Origin: a virus
DNA: 64,000 bases
IMG/VR virus record: IMGVR_UViG_3300038415_000126
Location: 34,514-98,513 of that record
Reading direction: 5' to 3' (one strand)
The notes beneath the pieces were generated by a model that had not been told where the DNA came from, searched no databases, and saw nothing but the letters and a program-made list of their open reading frames with translations. Below are positions 31,847-39,543 of this stretch, piece after piece. Positions within the stretch are counted from its first letter, which is position 1. Each line of letters starts with the position of its first letter. The position numbers were made by a program, and so were the translations under genes.

Positions 31847-32314
31847 TGGCATACTTATTGACATGAGCTCATGTTCAACCCACACCTAACGCCCATTGTG
31901 TGTAGTACTACACGATTACTGTGTAATACACGGGCAATGTGTGTAGTGAATATGCGATATTGAGTATATTGTGGGATAACACACAGTCAACGTACGCGGA
32001 GCGGGTGTTATATGTGTGTTGTGAGTATGTGTGAAGGGTTGTTCATATTCGCTCGATTATCTTTTTCCGGCTAGCCGGAAGGGGTAAAGTGGCGTATTCA
32101 GGTAACGCGCGGAAGTTTCACCGTGGTACGGTATTCCAGGGTCAACTCAGGGCGCCTCCGGCGCGGTGAAAGACATGGAAACATAACGATCAGACCCCCA
32201 CCCCTATGAAAGGGGACCCATCGAGGGCGGGTGTCAGGTCAAAATTTGGCTATGGCGGCTAAATTTTCCTGAAATGAGGTAATTACCAGGGACTTACTAT
32301 GCTACCCCTAACAA
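31847..32314. other. Non-coding region rich in palindromes, origin candidate
   Basis: Palindromes ACATGAGCTCATGT (31861), GTGTAGTACTACAC (31900), near-palindrome GTGTAATACAC (31921) and TTCCGGCTAGCCGGAA (32065), many TGTG/CACA tracts, AT-rich GATATTGAGTATATTG. CGCGCGGAAG and GCGCCTCCGGCGC echo the 22.2-22.4 kb region in inverted orientation. No gene seen. Confidence 0.45.
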
Positions 32315-33124
32315 ATGGTAACAATCCCTGATGGTACATCGACAAGACAGCTCCGACTTGAAGGGATGCGAGCACGGTACCCTGACGTGGAATGCCCTAG
32401 GTGTAGTTATCGTGTTCAGAACCTGATTCGACACTTCAAGCAGAGTCACCCATCACACTTGGAGGAGGTCTACGCTCTTTGCTCGGCCAATGATGACCCA
32501 CAGGTCCTAGCCTTGAACCATAGGGTGTTACAGGAGAGGGCGGAGGTACATCGGACGTGCAAGTGGGATCCCATCATGTGTGTTGTGTACTTCGTTCAAG
32601 CAGGGTTGGCTGGTAGACCAATCAAGATTGGGTATGCTCAGGAGATGTGTCGGAGGGTAGTCCATCTTCAGCTTGGGTGTCCAGAGCCACTGGAGGTGTT
32701 ATTGGCAGTCGGAGGGGGTAGGGAGCTTGAGCAAGAGCTGCACCAGAGGTTTGCCCACCTGAGGATTCATCAGGAGTGGTTCCGCGTCGACCTTGACCTG
32801 ATGACTTGCATTCACGAGATGAGCCAGAACAACCCAACAGTTCCGATCCGCAAGAAAGGGGCAATGAATGTCTGGCCAAGATGGAGAAAACCAAAGCTCA
32901 CGTACGAGGAGTGTCGAGAGGTAGCTCAGCGGCTTGGGGTGACTACGGCGGACCATTGGATAATCTTACATCGGGCCGGGGAATTACCCCACGGAGCGAC
33001 TTGGAATCTTCCTCGAACGTATCCGAACGAGTGGCGGGGTTGGTCGGAGTTTCTTCACGGCAAGTCAGTCTTGCGACCACCGGGGCTGATGGGGCTTGAC
33101 CGAATGTTGAAGCTCCACCGGTGA
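32315..33124 (+). CDS. T5orf172 (GIY-YIG) nuclease-like protein with zinc finger and integrase-type repeat
   Basis: 269 residues. C-x2-C...H-x4-H finger (CPRCSYRVQNLIRHFKQSH, about 27-45); VVYFVQAGLAGRPIKIG then RELEQELHQRFAHLRIHQEWF is the T5orf172/Mug113 GIY-YIG core (about 90-165); LTYEECREVAQRLGV and YPNEWRGWSEFLHG resemble the short repeats found beside some phage integrases. Likely a site-specific DNA-cleaving or binding protein. Its interrupted relative is at 21069-21641. Confidence 0.75.
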   Translation: MVTIPDGTSTRQLRLEGMRARYPDVECPRCSYRVQNLIRHFKQSHPSHLEEVYALCSANDDPQVLALNHRVLQERAEVHRTCKWDPIMCVVYFVQAGLAGRPIKIGYAQEMCRRVVHLQLGCPEPLEVLLAVGGGRELEQELHQRFAHLRIHQEWFRVDLDLMTCIHEMSQNNPTVPIRKKGAMNVWPRWRKPKLTYEECREVAQRLGVTTADHWIILHRAGELPHGATWNLPRTYPNEWRGWSEFLHGKSVLRPPGLMGLDRMLKLHR

Positions 33125-33128
33125 CAGT

Positions 33129-33682
33129 TCATCCGAGGTTAGCCTTGTGGGCTAGGGCGGCAATTTTGAGGAGGGCTTTGGATTTGATTTGGCTGACGAA
33201 GGGTTGGGAGACGCCCCAAGCGAGGGCGAGGTCGCCGAGGGATTGACCGGAGGCGAGGGCTTCGATGACTTGGCGTTCTCGGTCGGTGAAGGGGATAGAG
33301 TCGACCTGCAGGAGGATGTTTTTGAGGTGGAGGAGGTGTTCTGGGGTAGGGTTGGGGGATTCGAGGGTGACGGAGTCAACGTCGTTGAAGGTTGGTTTTT
33401 TTTGTGGAGCTGACCATTCGGCGGGGGATAGGTGATTCTACACGGATCTCGTCCCAGATTTGGCCACGGATACGGACACGGGCATAGAATTGGAAGGAGG
33501 GTTCATCGCCGGTGAAGCGCCTACAGGCGTCCCACAGGCCGATAGATCCGAAGTGGATGAGTGTTTTGAGGTCGTAGACGTGGTGGACTTTTTTGAAGGT
33601 TTTGGAGGCTTCGGAGGTGACGAGTGGGAAGTTATCTCGGAAGAGTTCTTGGATTTTGGTTTGGGGGGTAGAGGGGATGAAG
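33129..33682 (-). pseudogene. Sigma-70 family factor, frameshifted at an A8 run
   Basis: On the minus strand one frame encodes region 2 (TLIHFGSIGLWDACRRF, then FYARVRIRGQIWDEIR). After AAAAAAAA (33403-33396) a one-base shift is needed to continue into region 4 (FTDRERQVIEALASGQSLGD, GVSQPFVSQIKSKALL), ending TGA 33131-33129. FliA/WhiG/SigB-type layout. No start codon is visible in the region-2 frame; the upstream HTH frame could supply it through a further shift. Third codon positions are almost all C, unlike neighbours, suggesting recent acquisition. It could serve the phage promoters here if expressed by frameshifting. Confidence 0.75.
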
Positions 33683-33928
33683 CTAGGTGGGGTGGGGTGG
33701 GGTGGTGATGGGTCGGATGGGGAAGGGACCGGCGGTGATGGGTCGGCCTTTACGGCGGGCGTGGGATAGGCGCATGGCTTCGGAGCGGGACAGCACTCCT
33801 GGGCCTGTATGGGAGAGGATGGTGTCTCGGTGGAGGCCGGTGAGTTTGGAGATCTGGCGTAGGCTGAAGCCTTGGGATCGGAGGCGGGCGGCTTCTTTGA
33901 GGCGTGAGGGTTTGGCGTAGTTGGCCAC
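33683..33928 (-). CDS. Small HTH protein or N-terminal part of the sigma factor
   Basis: From GTG 33928: YAKPSRLKEAARLRSQGFSL then RQISKLTGLHRDTILSHT is a helix-turn-helix of resolvase/sigma-4 type. It ends TAG just after three CCCCA pentamers. One extra CCCCA unit would fuse it in frame to the sigma-like frame downstream. Same C-rich codon use as the sigma region. Confidence 0.55.
   Translation of the reverse strand: MANYAKPSRLKEAARLRSQGFSLRQISKLTGLHRDTILSHTGPGVLSRSEAMRLSHARRKGRPITAGPFPIRPITTPPHPT
33685..33704. repeat. CCCCA pentanucleotide repeat (minus strand)
   Basis: About three tandem CCCCA units immediately before the HTH stop codon; unit number sets the frame between the HTH and sigma segments. 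Confidence 0.6.
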
Positions 33929-33969
33929 GGGTTGTCTACTAGTGGCTCTACGAGAGGAGGAATACTCTT

Positions 33970-33975
33970 GGTGTA
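33970..33975 (+). promoter_or_regulatory. Class B element GGTGTA
   Basis: 12 nt before ATG 33988, in the gap divergent from the HTH/sigma unit. Confidence 0.5.
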
Positions 33976-33987
33976 ACCCTACAGGCG

Positions 33988-34296
33988 ATGAAGGACTTGA
34001 TGGGGCAGACGATTCGAGTGGGGGACAAGGTAGCGTACTCGGTGACATCGTTTGCTGGGTATTTGGGGATAGGGGTAGTGGTGGAAGTGGTACCGGAGAA
34101 GAAAGATGCCTCCAAGCCTGCCGGCGTAGTCCCGTCGAAGTTGAAGGTTGAAGTTACGGCCTCATCGAAGTATGTGGGGGCAAAGCGGGGGAAGGTGATT
34201 ACTCTGGGGAACGATGCGACTCGGGCTCATCATCCCAAGGGACGATTGGACACGGTCTTCGTGTATGAGAGGGCGTACATTCGGTGTAGAAGCTAG
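33988..34296 (+). CDS. Unknown beta-rich protein, 102 aa
   Basis: MKDLMGQTIRVGDKVAYSV opening resembles small SH3-like KOW/YorP-type beta barrels; no firm family. Ends just before the next gene. Confidence 0.6.
   Translation: MKDLMGQTIRVGDKVAYSVTSFAGYLGIGVVVEVVPEKKDASKPAGVVPSKLKVEVTASSKYVGAKRGKVITLGNDATRAHHPKGRLDTVFVYERAYIRCRS
34283..34288 (+). promoter_or_regulatory. Class B element GGTGTA
   Basis: 10 nt before ATG 34299, inside the final codons of the upstream gene. Confidence 0.5.
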
Positions 34297-34298
34297 TT

Positions 34299-34649
34299 AT
34301 GGTTACAATACACACATCGAAGAAGCTGAACACAGGCATAACCCTTGAGATCCCCAAGAAGTTTCTTGAGAATCTCTCAGCTGATGGTGTTCAAATGGTG
34401 TTGATTCCATGCAAGCTAGACTCTGGTGAGGCCGGATATGTGTTGAAGGTGGTGGGTGGCTCAATCGATCTTTACAGCGAGGGTGTTCAAAAGGTATTCA
34501 CGATGTGGGTAGGTGCTATGCGCGAAGTGGCCATCGAAGTTTTGACCCCCAAGATGATAGACAAGTTCTTCAATCTATTCGCAATCAAGATGAAGGGTTG
34601 GGAGAAGAAGGCCCAGCGCAAGTTGAAGAGCACTCAATCGAAGGGGTAG
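34299..34649 (+). CDS. Unknown protein, 116 aa
   Basis: Hydrophobic alpha/beta with a Lys-rich C-terminus (KKAQRKLKSTQSKG). Convergent overlap of 65 nt with the leftward gene. Confidence 0.55.
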   Translation: MVTIHTSKKLNTGITLEIPKKFLENLSADGVQMVLIPCKLDSGEAGYVLKVVGGSIDLYSEGVQKVFTMWVGAMREVAIEVLTPKMIDKFFNLFAIKMKGWEKKAQRKLKSTQSKG

Positions 34650-34980
34650 ATTCTTCATGTACGAGGAAGCTAGCGCCACGGAGGTGGACTAGGGCGACCC
34701 GGGCTAGGGTGAGGATGTCGAGGAGCATGCCTGAGCTGCCATCTGAGCCGAAGATCAATTCGCAGATTTCCTCGGCGTGGGTTCCACCATGGTAGCCAAT
34801 CTCATCTGAGGCCATTTGGATGAGCCTGTCGATGGCTTCTAGGGTGACTTGACGGGGTTGGAAGACAGTCTGCTCGTCCATCTTTCGTTGAAGCCAGTCG
34901 ACGACCTTAGTGTCTAGTCCCTTCTTGATGGCCAGCTCAAGGAGTTGGTCTAGGAGAACTTTGGCTGGTGAGTTTGGCAT
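34585..34980 (-). CDS. Helical protein, paralog of 34984-35277
   Basis: 131 residues. DQLLELAIKKGLDTKVVDWL aligns with DQLLDLVKLANKNGLYDAADWL of the upstream gene. The Ser/Pro/Cys tail overlapping the convergent gene is likely non-conserved. Function unknown. Confidence 0.55.
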   Translation of the reverse strand: MPNSPAKVLLDQLLELAIKKGLDTKVVDWLQRKMDEQTVFQPRQVTLEAIDRLIQMASDEIGYHGGTHAEEICELIFGSDGSSGMLLDILTLARVALVHLRGASFLVHEESTPSIECSSTCAGPSSPNPSS

Positions 34981-34983
34981 ATT

Positions 34984-35277
34984 CTACTGCTTGTCGTTAA
35001 GGGCTTCGTGGTTGGCAATCCCCAAAGCCGTAGCCGATATCGACTTCAACTCACAGACTCGAACCGAGGGCTTGGAATTCTCCCAGGTTGAAACCAAGGA
35101 TCTTGCCATGCGGAGTAGGTTGTGAGCGAAGTGCTCGGAAGCAGTCTGGGGTATTGGGTCCATCTCTGGGGTGGGTAATTTTTGACTAAGCCAATCAGCG
35201 GCATCATAGAGTCCGTTCTTGTTGGCCAGTTTGACTAGATCCAACAACTGGTCGGTGACGCTTGCTTGGGAGTTCAT
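34984..35277 (-). CDS. Helical protein, paralog of 34585-34980
   Basis: 97 residues; the N-terminal 'LL-LA-K-GLYDAADWL' helix pair is shared with its neighbour. CCTGTA lies 12 nt before ATG 35277, a near class B match. Confidence 0.6.
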   Translation of the reverse strand: MNSQASVTDQLLDLVKLANKNGLYDAADWLSQKLPTPEMDPIPQTASEHFAHNLLRMARSLVSTWENSKPSVRVCELKSISATALGIANHEALNDKQ

Positions 35278-35288
35278 TGGGGTTCCAC

Positions 35289-35678
35289 CTACAGGGCGTT
35301 GAAGAATCCTGTTAGGAGGTTGGTGAGTTCGACCTTCTTGTCCAAGGGGAGGGTACCTGAGGTGGCCATGGCGCGGGCGATGGCTTCTTGGAGGTCGGAG
35401 TTGGCTCTCTTGATTTTGGCCGTTTGTTCTACTTCAGCTCGAAGGGCATCGGTCGCGGGAAGGTACCAGGCGGAGTAGAAGTCTCCGTGGCCGAGCATCT
35501 TATTGGTAACCCGGCTCATTCTCTCGTTATCGGAGAAGGTGATTTGGGTTTTGGTGACCTTGGTGACTTCGACTTCTCTGGCCTTGTTGTAGCGGTCCAT
35601 GCGGAACCACTTGTCACCCGGCTTGACGTCCAGCATGGCTTGTTTCTCTTGCTCTCGGATTTCGTCCATAGTTGGCAT
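35289..35678 (-). CDS. Unknown protein, 129 aa
   Basis: PGDKWFRMDRYNKAREVEVT beta part and C-terminal helix (ELTNLLTGFFNAL). Charged, no signal. No family recognised. Confidence 0.6.
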   Translation of the reverse strand: MPTMDEIREQEKQAMLDVKPGDKWFRMDRYNKAREVEVTKVTKTQITFSDNERMSRVTNKMLGHGDFYSAWYLPATDALRAEVEQTAKIKRANSDLQEAIARAMATSGTLPLDKKVELTNLLTGFFNAL

Positions 35679-35691
35679 GATGGGGTTCCTT

Positions 35692-35907
35692 TTAGATGCG
35701 ACCTAGGGCTTTGAAGAGTATGATGGCTCGTTCCTGGATGGTTTTCCGGAGGGCTTCGATACGGCCTTGGTCGTGAACGAAGTCCATGTGGTTGAGGAGC
35801 TCATCAGGATTCCCCTCTGATTCCAATGCATTAGCGGCGGCCGTCAGCTGGGTTGCCAGGGTTCTAGCATTCTTGATGACCTCTTCTCTTGTGAGTTTCT
35901 TTGCCAT
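35692..35907 (-). CDS. Small helical protein
   Basis: 71 residues, two or three helices, basic start MAKKLTREEVIKNA. Predicted leaderless from a minus-strand class A promoter; first gene of the 35.9-34.6 kb operon. Confidence 0.65.
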   Translation of the reverse strand: MAKKLTREEVIKNARTLATQLTAAANALESEGNPDELLNHMDFVHDQGRIEALRKTIQERAIILFKALGRI

Positions 35908-35912
35908 ACTTG

Positions 35913-35942
35913 GTATTACGCCTGAGGGGGATCAGATCTCAA
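35913..35942 (-). promoter_or_regulatory. Class A promoter (minus strand)
   Basis: TTGAGA (35942-35937), 18 nt ending CAGGCG, TAATAC (35918-35913), 5 nt to ATG 35907. Back-to-back with the next promoter. Confidence 0.75.
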
Positions 35943-35951
35943 CTTAATTGG

Positions 35952-35981
35952 TTGAGTTTCTGATAGGCTGGCGCGTAATAG
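35952..35981 (+). promoter_or_regulatory. Class A promoter
   Basis: TTGAGT (35952-35957), 18 nt ending GGCGCG, TAATAG (35976-35981), 5 nt to ATG 35987. Confidence 0.78.
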
Positions 35982-35986
35982 TAGGC

Positions 35987-36199
35987 ATGGCAAGCAAGAG
36001 TATCAAGTTGGGTCAACGTGTCCAGATCAACAAGATAATCTGGTCGAATGGGCCTGGTTTGGAGCCAACGAAGTGCTGGAGTGGTGGTTATACTCTTGAG
36101 GGGATCGTTGATGGGTTAGCTGTTGTGAAGGCCGAGACTGGGTTATTCGCCGGCTGCTTGGTAAACTACGATATATCTGATGTAAGGGAGGGGTTTTAG
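35987..36199 (+). CDS. Small protein, unknown
   Basis: 70 residues from ATG 35987 (MASKSIKLGQRVQINKIIW), chosen by promoter spacing. Small beta-barrel-like sequence (GYTLEGIVDGLAVVKAETG). Confidence 0.65.
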   Translation: MASKSIKLGQRVQINKIIWSNGPGLEPTKCWSGGYTLEGIVDGLAVVKAETGLFAGCLVNYDISDVREGF

Positions 36200-36201
36200 G
36201 C

Positions 36202-36420
36202 ATGGCAAGGATAACTCCTTTCTCGGTTGGGCGGCGCTGGTATTGTGACAATTCGACCACGGGTCGTCCGAACTTCACGTTCGTTATCATTGGTCCAGGG
36301 TCTAAGCCTGATGAGAAGCGATGCCGGTTAGAGTATGACGACCCGAGCCGTCTCTCTCACAACCACGAGACCTTCTACTCGCACAAGCACCTCAAGAAGT
36401 ACGCGAAACTTCAGGGGTAA
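36202..36420 (+). CDS. Small basic protein, unknown
   Basis: 72 residues, 2 nt after the upstream stop; His/Lys-rich C-terminus (NHETFYSHKHLKKY). Confidence 0.6.
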   Translation: MARITPFSVGRRWYCDNSTTGRPNFTFVIIGPGSKPDEKRCRLEYDDPSRLSHNHETFYSHKHLKKYAKLQG

Positions 36421-36472
36421 CCCGGCCAGACACCTTAGTATTTCTTAGATTAAACACCTCAAACAACAGGGA

Positions 36473-37333
36473 ATGAAACAGATGCTATCTAAGTTCGTGA
36501 TGTTTTTCGTATTATTCATATTTTCATGTTCATCCGTACCCGGGAGTGATGGTTCATCGTCGGAGGGGAGTGTGGGCAAGGTCAAGGCGAACATACAATT
36601 GGCGCCGGGCGTAAGCATTACCCAGGTTTCCTACACGATATCTTGCACACCTACGCCGGTACCGAGTCCAATTGCTACGGGGACTTGGCAGGTACTTACG
36701 GATGTCAATGGGGTACCGAAGGTAGACGGGTCCATTGGTGGGATTGATCTGGGTGATACGTGCACCCTCGTACTTTCGGCGCAAGATTCCTGGGGTCTAG
36801 CTCATGGCAACATCCAGAATTGCAGGGGCGAAGCTGATGGTTTGCCGGTGGATGGTACTGCGATTCAGATGAATCTGGTGTGTACGGACAACAGCGTAGC
36901 GGGACCCAACTCGGGCAATGTTACGGCTGACATCACTGTTCTGCAGGGGGCTCCTTATCAGTGCAGTGGAATTGCGTGGTATCAAAGTGATGAGTACATG
37001 TCCCCTGTCCAGTATGTAGGCAATGCCTTCAATCTGAACATGGCCGTCACGGTACCGACTTCACCTCAGACGGTCACGTGGACTAGCAATGATGGTGCGG
37101 CTTACTGGTACCAAGGGACCACGTATGCCAACGTCTTTACGCTGACTGGGAATCCAGCAACGGATCCGGCTACCTCTATCACTGGTGGGGCAGCTCAGGT
37201 GATGTATTGCTACACTCACGGGGTTTTCACTATTACGTTGACCGTGCAAGATCTGACGTCTGGGTTGTTGATCAATGGGCAGCCTGGGCTATGTCCGGCC
37301 TACTCAAACACGTTCCAGGCTATCTGTAACTAG
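36473..37333 (+). CDS. Secreted lipoprotein, Myxococcota-like
   Basis: 286 residues. MLSKFVMFFVLFIFSCSS is a lipoprotein signal peptide with lipobox FIFSC (Cys 19). The mature part has a repeat of beta-sandwich type with paired Cys and IxGIDLGDTCTLVLSAQD, a pattern I associate with surface lipoproteins of myxobacteria and relatives. A role in altering the host surface (for example superinfection exclusion) is possible but not shown. It may be a host-derived gene. Confidence 0.7.
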   Translation: MKQMLSKFVMFFVLFIFSCSSVPGSDGSSSEGSVGKVKANIQLAPGVSITQVSYTISCTPTPVPSPIATGTWQVLTDVNGVPKVDGSIGGIDLGDTCTLVLSAQDSWGLAHGNIQNCRGEADGLPVDGTAIQMNLVCTDNSVAGPNSGNVTADITVLQGAPYQCSGIAWYQSDEYMSPVQYVGNAFNLNMAVTVPTSPQTVTWTSNDGAAYWYQGTTYANVFTLTGNPATDPATSITGGAAQVMYCYTHGVFTITLTVQDLTSGLLINGQPGLCPAYSNTFQAICN

Positions 37334-37347
37334 TATTTCAGGGTGTT

Positions 37348-37387
37348 TCCCAACCATGCTCCATGAACCCATGGAGCATGGTTGGGA
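37348..37387. terminator. Perfect 18-bp hairpin, likely terminator
   Basis: TCCCAACCATGCTCCATG (37348-37365) pairs perfectly with 37370-37387 around AACC, 15 nt after the lipoprotein stop. No T-run. Confidence 0.6.
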
Positions 37388-37414
37388 GGCGGTAAACTGC
37401 GGGGAGAATACCAA

Positions 37415-37660
37415 GTGAACTACAAGGTACGACGTTGGCATAGGGAGGGTTCGAAGCACAAGCAGGTGGATCAGGTAGTTGAAGCACCGACCCCTGAGGA
37501 TGCAGCCAGGAGTGTAGCTTGGGAGAATGGGGACACGGTGACGCGGGTGTGGGGTCCTTATCTAGGGCTAACGCCACCGGTATTGTTCCTGGTGGGTTGC
37601 AACTCGACTGATGGAAAAGACAATGCCTCTATAGAGGTTTACGAAGAGGAACCACAATGA
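37415..37660 (+). CDS. Small protein, unknown
   Basis: 81 residues from GTG 37415, GGGGAG upstream. VDQVVEAPTPEDAARSVAW recalls the VEAxTxxxAA helix of the 11.1 and 12.0 kb proteins; the LFLVGCNSTDG middle is hydrophobic. Confidence 0.55.
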   Translation: MNYKVRRWHREGSKHKQVDQVVEAPTPEDAARSVAWENGDTVTRVWGPYLGLTPPVLFLVGCNSTDGKDNASIEVYEEEPQ

Positions 37661-37917
37661 GCTTGAATCCAACAACAGATCATGGGCAACCGTTTACGGG
37701 GGACCAGAGGGTCATTTTGGAGAAGCGGACTGAGGGAGGGATCCTAGATTTATCGGACCCGCAGCCTCCGCTCAAGGTACGGGGTCGGGATTTGACCCTT
37801 GATGATGTGTATGCTCTCTACTTCAGGGAGCATGCGGAAGCGGGTAGTTGTTCTTGGGGTACGCTTCGGGCGTGGCTCGACTCAAAGAGTTGGGTAGTAC
37901 GGGCGAAGACCTGGTGA
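37657..37917 (+). CDS. Unknown protein, 86 aa
   Basis: 4-nt overlap with the upstream gene. LTLDDVYALYFREHAEAGSC helix near the end. No family recognised. Confidence 0.55.
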   Translation: MSLNPTTDHGQPFTGDQRVILEKRTEGGILDLSDPQPPLKVRGRDLTLDDVYALYFREHAEAGSCSWGTLRAWLDSKSWVVRAKTW

Positions 37918-37922
37918 TTGAT

Positions 37923-38183
37923 ATGGCTCGACCAAGTAAAAAACCTGAAGTTCACGAGCTCAATCGGCGCTTGTTCATCAAGTGGTCCCAGGGCATCTTG
38001 TTGGAGAGGGACAAGGATTGCAAGTGCATCGTCCTAGACGGATCGGACTTTGCCAAGCGTTGTGAGGCGGCTACTGAGGCTTTAGAGCGAGGGGCCATCC
38101 TCTACCTGACGGACAACCATGGGAAGCGCATCACGCGGATCACCTCTGATGGTAAGGGGTATGAAGAGGACCTTGTCGAATGA
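37923..38183 (+). CDS. Unknown protein, 86 aa
   Basis: From ATG 37923 (MARPSKKPEVHELNRRLF). Alpha/beta, ends GKGYEEDLVE; overlaps the next start by 4 nt. Confidence 0.6.
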   Translation: MARPSKKPEVHELNRRLFIKWSQGILLERDKDCKCIVLDGSDFAKRCEAATEALERGAILYLTDNHGKRITRITSDGKGYEEDLVE

Positions 38184-38374
38184 AGAAGTACCGTAAGCTA
38201 TCTGCGAGGGACATTCTACGGTGGGGTGATGAGTACCGGACTCGGGTAGGTGTCTGGATAGAGGTTCATGGTGCGGCGACGGGGTCACTTCATACGGTGG
38301 GTTTGCACCCCTATCCAGGGTTTGAGTATCGGCGTCCAGTAAAATCAGTTGAGATCCGTCGAGCTGGCGCGTAA
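38180..38374 (+). CDS. Small protein whose C-terminus is encoded by a promoter
   Basis: 64 residues; the last ten (KSVEIRRAGA) are the translation of a class A promoter, and its TAA stop is the first three bases of the -10. Function unknown. Confidence 0.6.
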   Translation: MKKYRKLSARDILRWGDEYRTRVGVWIEVHGAATGSLHTVGLHPYPGFEYRRPVKSVEIRRAGA

Positions 38375-38377
38375 TAC
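38349..38377 (+). promoter_or_regulatory. Class A promoter (inside upstream gene end)
   Basis: TTGAGA (38349-38354), 17 nt ending GGCGCG, TAATAC (38372-38377), 4 nt to ATG 38382. The 29-nt core is identical to the one at 30633. Confidence 0.8.
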
Positions 38378-38381
38378 TAGT

Positions 38382-38600
38382 ATGATTACTAAGAAGTTGA
38401 CAACGGCTCAAGCACGGACCCTTCAAAACATCATCAAGTTGACTGATGCTGGTTTTCGAAAGTGGTCTTGTGTGACTAACTACAAGCCGGCGATGGCGCT
38501 TCTTGCGCTCGGGTATGTGAAGAGGGTTGGCGATTTAGCTAGCGAGTACCGTATGACCCTAGAGCCTACGGCGGAGGGGCGAGCTGCGGCCGCTGGTTGA
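38382..38600 (+). CDS. Small protein, winged-helix-like
   Basis: 72 residues from ATG 38382. TTAQARTLQNIIKLTDAGFR and a final EGRAAAAG look like a truncated winged helix; weak. Confidence 0.6.
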   Translation: MITKKLTTAQARTLQNIIKLTDAGFRKWSCVTNYKPAMALLALGYVKRVGDLASEYRMTLEPTAEGRAAAAG

Positions 38601-38601
38601 C

Positions 38602-38796
38602 ATGGGCAAGATAGGTGTTGGGGACGGTGTGGTCTATCGGGACAAGGATCTCCGGAAGGAATACGGTGTTTTCACTGTACTTCCCTGTGTTTGCCCCTCG
38701 TGTCGGGACGGGAATACCCTCTTGGTAGATCTGCCCAGCCTGTTTAATGAATATTCGAACCGACATGTTGGTTACGAGATGGTGGAGAAAGCATGA
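38602..38796 (+). CDS. Small Cys-containing protein
   Basis: 64 residues, CVCPSC could bind metal. 4-nt overlap with the next gene. Confidence 0.6.
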   Translation: MGKIGVGDGVVYRDKDLRKEYGVFTVLPCVCPSCRDGNTLLVDLPSLFNEYSNRHVGYEMVEKA

Positions 38797-39008
38797 CCAA
38801 GGAATCCAACTACCTGGAAGTGAAGAAAGCGGCTCAAGCGCTGGCTGACGAAACTGGGTTTGATGTGGGGATTGAGTTGAACCCGGACTTCATGTACTAC
38901 CGGTCGTTCTTACTTCCTCGCAAGGAGCATCGATGCGGGTTCGAGCTTTACTGCGAAGTGGTTCATTGCACAGATCTTACCAAGTGTCAGGTAGGTCACG
39001 GGCCTTGA
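38793..39008 (+). CDS. Small protein, unknown
   Basis: 71 residues with three Cys; no motif. Ends the operon started at 38382. Confidence 0.58.
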   Translation: MTKESNYLEVKKAAQALADETGFDVGIELNPDFMYYRSFLLPRKEHRCGFELYCEVVHCTDLTKCQVGHGP

Positions 39009-39025
39009 TTTCTCTCACGATCTAG

Positions 39026-39054
39026 TTGAGTTCAGTCCTTCTCGCGCGTAATAG
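39026..39054 (+). promoter_or_regulatory. Class A promoter
   Basis: TTGAGT (39026-39031), 17 nt ending CGCGCG, TAATAG (39049-39054), 5 nt to ATG 39060. Confidence 0.8.
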
Positions 39055-39059
39055 AAGAC

Positions 39060-39458
39060 ATGACAACCAAAACACGCAAGTCAGACGAGTTCGAGTGGGA
39101 TAGTCGGTACGAGGTATTCGAGTACGTAAACCATGCGTTTGATGTGACGAAGGCCAAGGAATTGATTCGTCAGAAGCCGCGCAAGGTGGGTGTGATGAAC
39201 ATCTCGGGGCTGGTGGGTATCATTGGGAGTCCTCCCGTTGAGGGTGGTCCTATGCATCTTCGTGTTGTCACTATCGACTGGAACAAGGCTCAGTCGGACG
39301 CGGTAGATCTTGAGATACCTTGTATTTTGGTTCCCTGGCGGGACAGTGCGCTTCCTATTGATGGGTGGCATCGGTTGGCCAAGGCCAAGGTGACGGGCAA
39401 GACTGCGCTTCCCTATGTCATTCTGACCAAGAAGGAATTGAAGCAGATACAGTTGTAG
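39060..39458 (+). CDS. ParB-like (ParB/Srx fold) protein
   Basis: 132 residues. IPCILVPWRDSALPIDGWHR followed by LAKAKVTGKTALPYVIL matches the small ParB/sulfiredoxin-like domain (DGxHR core, about 95-120) seen in phage proteins. Could be a nuclease-like or nucleotide-binding protein; no HTH is present, so plasmid-type partition is unlikely. Confidence 0.65.
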   Translation: MTTKTRKSDEFEWDSRYEVFEYVNHAFDVTKAKELIRQKPRKVGVMNISGLVGIIGSPPVEGGPMHLRVVTIDWNKAQSDAVDLEIPCILVPWRDSALPIDGWHRLAKAKVTGKTALPYVILTKKELKQIQL

Positions 39459-39509
39459 GCCACGTGTAACCTGGCTTCAGAGAAAAGTACGGGCTGACCT
39501 AAGTTTTAG

Positions 39510-39538
39510 TTGAGTTCCGTCGAGCTGGCGCGTAATAC
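39510..39538 (+). promoter_or_regulatory. Class A promoter
   Basis: TTGAGT (39510-39515), 17 nt ending GGCGCG, TAATAC (39533-39538), 5 nt to ATG 39544. Confidence 0.8.
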
Positions 39539-39543
39539 AGGAC

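Noticed and set aside
33152-33413. Pro/Ser-rich and Gly/Glu-rich frames opposite or beside the sigma region
   Set aside because: They are shadows produced by the extreme C bias of the sigma coding strand.
39060-39458. ParB partner of the 25-bp array
   Set aside because: Only the ParB/Srx core is present without a DNA-binding HTH, and it lies 17 kb away; no partition ATPase found.
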